Below, in pieces: positions 6,741 through 9,265 of a DNA stretch of 9,265 bases. How positions within the stretch are numbered: the first letter of the stretch is position 1; each line of letters starts with the position of its first letter. Source of the stretch: an uncultured cyanobacterium (GTDB lineage: Bacteria > Cyanobacteriota > Cyanobacteriia > Pseudanabaenales > Pseudanabaenaceae); assembly GCA_903819605.1 (NCBI GenBank), contig CAIJEA010000023.1:1-9265 (forward strand), written 5' to 3'. The notes below the pieces were generated by a model. The model ran no database searches. It was not told where the DNA came from and was given only the letters and a program-made list of their open reading frames with translations. The position numbers and the translations under genes are program-made.

Positions 6741-7084
6741 AGCAACAAAGCGTCAATCCGATTTGACTTTTAACTCTTTCTTTTTGCTTCTCCTTTTTGC
6801 TTTCAAAATTTAAGCTAGGTTTGCGTTTGGATTGAGTTGCTCTGTCTCTTGTGCCATGTATATACATTAACTCAGATGGTGTTGCACGACACTATTTGTT
6901 TACATAAATTCACAAGTTTCTTGGCTGAATCAAATATAAACAAGCATGAGGAATATTTTAAAGATTAGCTGTCGAATAACTTAGCTATTTCGGAGAGAAG
7001 AGCGATATTCCTGACTTTTGGGGATTGGCATTTGTTAAGCTATGTATACTGAGCACTTTACCTAATACTGCCAAGACTTTCACT

Positions 7085-8284
7085 ATGCTGCAACAATCTT
7101 CCCGTTACACGACGACTTGGGTGGATACGGTAAATAAGGTCAAGGCTGAGGCATGGAATACTCTCGCAAAACCTTTGACTACTCCTTTTTTTGAATGGGA
7201 GTGGCTCTCAAATCTGGAGAGTTCTGGCTGTGCGATCGCGCAGCAGGGATGGCTGCCGAGTCATTTATTGGTATGGCATGGTGATCTATTAGTGGCGGCT
7301 GCGCCTTTGTATTTGAAAGGGCATAGTCAAGGCGAGTTTGTATTTGACCATCAATGGGCGGATTTATCCTATCGGTTAGGAATTGAGTATTATCCAAAAT
7401 TATTGGGGATGGCTCCCTTTACACCTGCGGTGGGTTATCGTTTTTTGGTGCATCCTGAGTTAAGCGATAATCCTAACGAATTATCAAAAATCTATGACTT
7501 AATGCTGGCGGAGATCGATCGCCTCTGTGACAAACATCAAATGTCGGGCTGCAACTTTTTATATGTCGATCCCAGTTGGAAGCATGAACTAGAGTCGAGG
7601 GGTTTTACAACTTGGATGCACCACAGTTATGTGTGGGAAAATCAAGAGTTTACGGATTTTGATGATTACCTCAAAAATTTCAATGCCAATCAGCGCCGCA
7701 ATATTAAACGTGAGCGCAAGTCGGTCGAAAGCACAGGGATTACGATGCGGGTCTATACGGGTGAAGAAATTCCCCATTATTTTTATGGCTATATGTATGA
7801 GCTATATAACGATCACTGCAATAAGTTCTGGGGTGGCAGCAAGTATTTAAATCGCAAGTTTTTTGAAAACCTCGCCCATAGTTTTCGCGATCGCCTTGTG
7901 TTTGTGGCAGGAGAGATTGAAAACCATCCCCAACCAGTCGGGATGTCATTCTGCATTCGTAAAGACGATCAATTATTCGGGCGTTATTGGGGATGCGTGC
8001 AAGAAATTGACTGTTTGCACTTCAATGCTTGTTATTACAAGCCGATCGAATGGGCGATCGCACAGGGAATTAAACGCTTTGACCCAGGGGCGGGTGGGCA
8101 ACACAAAAAACGGCGCGGATTTCCTGCCACCCCAAATTACAGTTTGCATCGCTTTTATCGCGATCGGCTTAAGCAAATTCTAGTTCCCTACATCGGTGAG
8201 ATAAATACTTACGAGGCAAAACAGATTCAATCAATCAACAACGAATTGCCCTTTGATTTCGCGCCTCCCGATCTTCATGTTTAA
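7085..8284 (+). CDS. DUF482/FemAB-like GNAT-fold acyltransferase family protein
   Basis: The protein has 399 residues from ATG at 7085. It matches my memory of the DUF482 (FemAB_like, often labelled peptidogalycan biosynthesis or GNAT family) proteins of cyanobacteria. Recognisable segments are TPFFEWEWL (33-41), PLYLKGHSQGEFVFDHQWAD (74-93), YYPKLLGMAPFTPAVGYRF (about 102-120), FNANQRRNIKRERK (about 199-212) and FDPGAGGQHKKRRGF (about 331-345). The FemAB fold transfers aminoacyl or acyl groups; the substrate of DUF482 proteins is not established, so none is assigned. No signal peptide or membrane segment is seen. A TTG at 7025 would add 20 residues unlike the family and has no usable Shine-Dalgarno. 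None is clear for 7085 either. The gene contains three HIP1 octamers and appears to be a single-gene unit. Confidence 0.85.
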   Translation: MLQQSSRYTTTWVDTVNKVKAEAWNTLAKPLTTPFFEWEWLSNLESSGCAIAQQGWLPSHLLVWHGDLLVAAAPLYLKGHSQGEFVFDHQWADLSYRLGIEYYPKLLGMAPFTPAVGYRFLVHPELSDNPNELSKIYDLMLAEIDRLCDKHQMSGCNFLYVDPSWKHELESRGFTTWMHHSYVWENQEFTDFDDYLKNFNANQRRNIKRERKSVESTGITMRVYTGEEIPHYFYGYMYELYNDHCNKFWGGSKYLNRKFFENLAHSFRDRLVFVAGEIENHPQPVGMSFCIRKDDQLFGRYWGCVQEIDCLHFNACYYKPIEWAIAQGIKRFDPGAGGQHKKRRGFPATPNYSLHRFYRDRLKQILVPYIGEINTYEAKQIQSINNELPFDFAPPDLHV

Positions 8285-8355
8285 ATTGCCCACAGCAACC
8301 TTGAAAAGATAATCGTTGAGGCAAATGCTATTTTTCTTACACTCGAATAAATATA

Positions 8356-8365
8356 ACAATATTGT
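8356..8365. promoter_or_regulatory. Palindrome upstream of the toxin-antitoxin pair, candidate operator
   Basis: ACAATATTGT is a perfect 10-bp palindrome 26 nt before the toxin GTG. A TAAAAT (8378-8383) could be a -10 box, which would put the palindrome over the -35 region. HigA-type antitoxins commonly repress their own promoters through such dyads; binding here is inferred. Confidence 0.35.
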
Positions 8366-8391
8366 GATTTAACAGGCTAAAATTATTTTAA

Positions 8392-8793
8392 GTGACGAGT
8401 GTGCCGAAAACGCAAGTTGTTTTCTATCAAGATGAAAATGGCACTGCTCCTGTTTTGGAGTGGTTGAAAAACATGATCAAAAAAGACCGTAAAGGTTATG
8501 CAAATTGTGTGGCTAAAATTCGGCAACTTGCTAGTACTGGCTATGAATTGCGAAGACCCGCAGCAGATTATTTACGCAATGGAATCTATGAACTGCGGGC
8601 TAAGCATATTCACGTTCAGTATCGCATTCTGTACTTTTTTGATGGTCAAAATATTGCAATTCTCGCTCATGCAATTACCAAAGATACAGAGCGAGTTCCC
8701 ATTGTAGATATTGAGAGAGCGATTGAACGTAAGCGTCAGTTTGAAGAGAATCCAAATGTTCATACTTATCAAGAGGATTTAGATAATGGCTAA
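8392..8793 (+). CDS. higB: RelE/HigB-type toxin, phage-derived Gp49-like (DUF891) family
   Basis: The protein has 133 residues in the RelE/ParE fold family, Gp49-like branch. Members with this layout are usually ribosome-dependent mRNA-cleaving toxins. Visible features are an N-terminal helix pair, then YLRNGIYELRA (60-70), the core strand YRILYFFDG (77-85) and AHAITKDTERVP (92-103), with basic residues Arg69, Arg78 and Lys97 as likely active-site positions. A charged C-terminal helix follows. The start is GTG at 8392; GTG at 8401 is an alternative that trims three residues. Neither has a clear Shine-Dalgarno, so translation may be weak or nearly leaderless. The stop overlaps the antitoxin start by 8 nt (ATGGCTAA). 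The toxin-first order is that of higBA. The exact subfamily, and so the symbol, is tentative. Confidence 0.88.
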   Translation: MTSVPKTQVVFYQDENGTAPVLEWLKNMIKKDRKGYANCVAKIRQLASTGYELRRPAADYLRNGIYELRAKHIHVQYRILYFFDGQNIAILAHAITKDTERVPIVDIERAIERKRQFEENPNVHTYQEDLDNG

Positions 8794-9100
8794 GACTAGT
8801 GATGCCCTCAAAATTATTGATAATTTGACTGGCAACGATCCTGAACTTGAGGATTTAGTAAGGGAAGCTTCGCTTAATGCTGTGGTGGCACAACTTATCT
8901 ATGAGGCAAGAACTGCAAGAGGATTGACTCAAAAGGAACTTGCCGATCGCATTGGCACGAAGCAATCAGCGATCGCTAGACTTGAGGATGCTGATTATGA
9001 TGGGCATTCGCTGTCAATGTTGCAAAAGATTGCTGGTGCGCTTAATCAAAGAGTTGAGATTAAGTTTTCGGAAATTGAGCTTGAGACAAGTGTGGTGTAG
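8786..9100 (+). CDS. higA: XRE-family helix-turn-helix antitoxin
   Basis: The protein has 104 residues. A Cro/C1-type HTH domain spans about 36-91: ARGLTQKELADRIG (44-57) carries helices 1 and 2 and TKQSAIARLE (58-67) the recognition helix. The ALNQRVEIKF end is typical of HigA-like antitoxins paired with Gp49-like toxins. It should bind and neutralise the upstream toxin and repress the pair's promoter. The ATG at 8786 lies inside the end of the toxin gene, and GAGG at 8773-8776, 9 nt away, gives a good ribosome binding site, so the antitoxin is better served for translation than the toxin. One HIP1 octamer (8969-8976) falls in the recognition helix coding region. Confidence 0.9.
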   Translation: MAKTSDALKIIDNLTGNDPELEDLVREASLNAVVAQLIYEARTARGLTQKELADRIGTKQSAIARLEDADYDGHSLSMLQKIAGALNQRVEIKFSEIELETSVV

Positions 9101-9135
9101 TGATCGCATTTCATATCAATAAAGTAGCGATCACT
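9099..9135. repeat. Inverted repeat over the antitoxin stop codon
   Basis: AGTGATCGC (9099-9107) and GCGATCACT (9127-9135) are perfect 9-bp arms with a 19-nt spacer. The left arm includes the last two bases of the TAG stop. No T-run follows, so it is a weak terminator candidate or an mRNA 3'-end stabilising hairpin. The remaining bases to the window end show no gene. Confidence 0.5.
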
Positions 9136-9265
9136 TAGCCTAAACCAACCCTTACAAGACAATAGTTTAAGTAGTTGTATTGACTTTGTGTGGAGATTTG
9201 CATCGGTCTATCAAACTAAAATATATTTGTATATCAGCAGTATCTTTAAAAATAATCATGAATAA

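Larger units (their letters stand above)
6340..7084. other. 745-nt gap between divergent tpiA and the DUF482 gene
   Basis: The gap holds the tpiA leader, with a TCATTA-N6-TAATGA dyad at 6407-6424, and the leftward terminator hairpin at 6453-6482. An inverted repeat at 6692-6726 is interleaved with a CCCC/GGGG pairing at 6713-6740, and a 12-bp palindrome ATGTATATACAT lies at 6856-6867. A 103-codon frame exists at 6556-6867 (minus). Its start is inside the palindrome without a Shine-Dalgarno, its middle is Lys/Ser/Arg-rich with no recognisable domain, and I do not call it a gene. I recognise no tRNA, tmRNA or RNase P RNA motif. A minus-strand transcript ending at the hairpin seems likely but its nature is unknown. 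I see no convincing promoter for the DUF482 gene. Confidence 0.6.

Noticed and set aside
6556..6867. 103-codon minus-strand open frame as a protein gene
   Set aside because: It has no Shine-Dalgarno, its start lies in a palindrome, its composition is Lys/Ser/Arg-rich without a recognisable domain, and the region shows RNA-like inverted repeats. It is kept only as part of the gap description.
7025..7084. Twenty-residue N-terminal extension of the DUF482 protein from TTG
   Set aside because: The GGGGA directly abuts the TTG, so spacing is unusable, and the extra residues do not look like the family start; ATG at 7085 does.
9179..9214. TTGACT as part of a promoter for a gene beyond the window
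   Set aside because: The nearest -10-like hexamer (TATCAA near 9209) is about 24 nt away, too far, and no following gene can be seen.

Overview
The window looks like chromosomal DNA from a cyanobacterium. The evidence is a str operon with cyanobacterial-type S12, S7, EF-G and EF-Tu, six copies of the HIP1 octamer GCGATCGC in the right-hand part, and DUF482/FemAB-like and HigBA-like genes of kinds common in cyanobacteria. A Pseudanabaena-like filamentous lineage is my guess; the sequence alone does not settle the genus.

Layout. Positions 32-697 (+) hold an open frame whose C-terminal end resembles, from memory, the tail of cyanobacterial NACHT-type STAND NTPases; an in-frame stop just upstream makes it a stand-alone short protein or a decayed remnant. 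Positions 698-929 hold a perfect 16-bp inverted repeat (738-804), a short coding-like relic and a strong bidirectional terminator (875-917). Positions 930-5396 (-) are the str operon in the order rpsL, rpsG, fusA, tuf, read from a good sigma70-type promoter (TTGACT-N18-TATAAT, 5448-5477). The rpsJ gene that often follows tuf in cyanobacteria is absent. The fusA-tuf spacer carries a 33-nt tandem repeat in which each copy forms a hairpin, and the two differ by a compensatory base-pair change. tpiA (5590-6339, -) lies upstream of the operon on the same strand and starts with TTG.

Positions 6340-7084 contain no confident protein gene. They do contain a terminator-like hairpin facing left (6453-6482) and, upstream of it, an inverted repeat that could form a pseudoknot, so a minus-strand RNA or small gene may lie here. 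A DUF482/FemAB-like acyltransferase gene follows (7085-8284, +). Next is a toxin-antitoxin pair in toxin-first order (8392-9100, +), with an 8-nt overlap and a 10-bp palindrome upstream. Positions 9101-9265 show only a hairpin over the antitoxin stop and no further gene.

How the genes fit together: the core is translation machinery made as one unit, beside a central carbon enzyme. The flanks (NACHT-like remnant, inverted repeat, toxin-antitoxin pair) look like accessory material placed around a conserved housekeeping block. No clearly new multi-gene system is visible. The most interesting signals are RNA-level: the covarying twin hairpins before tuf and the unexplained terminated region at 6483-6870.
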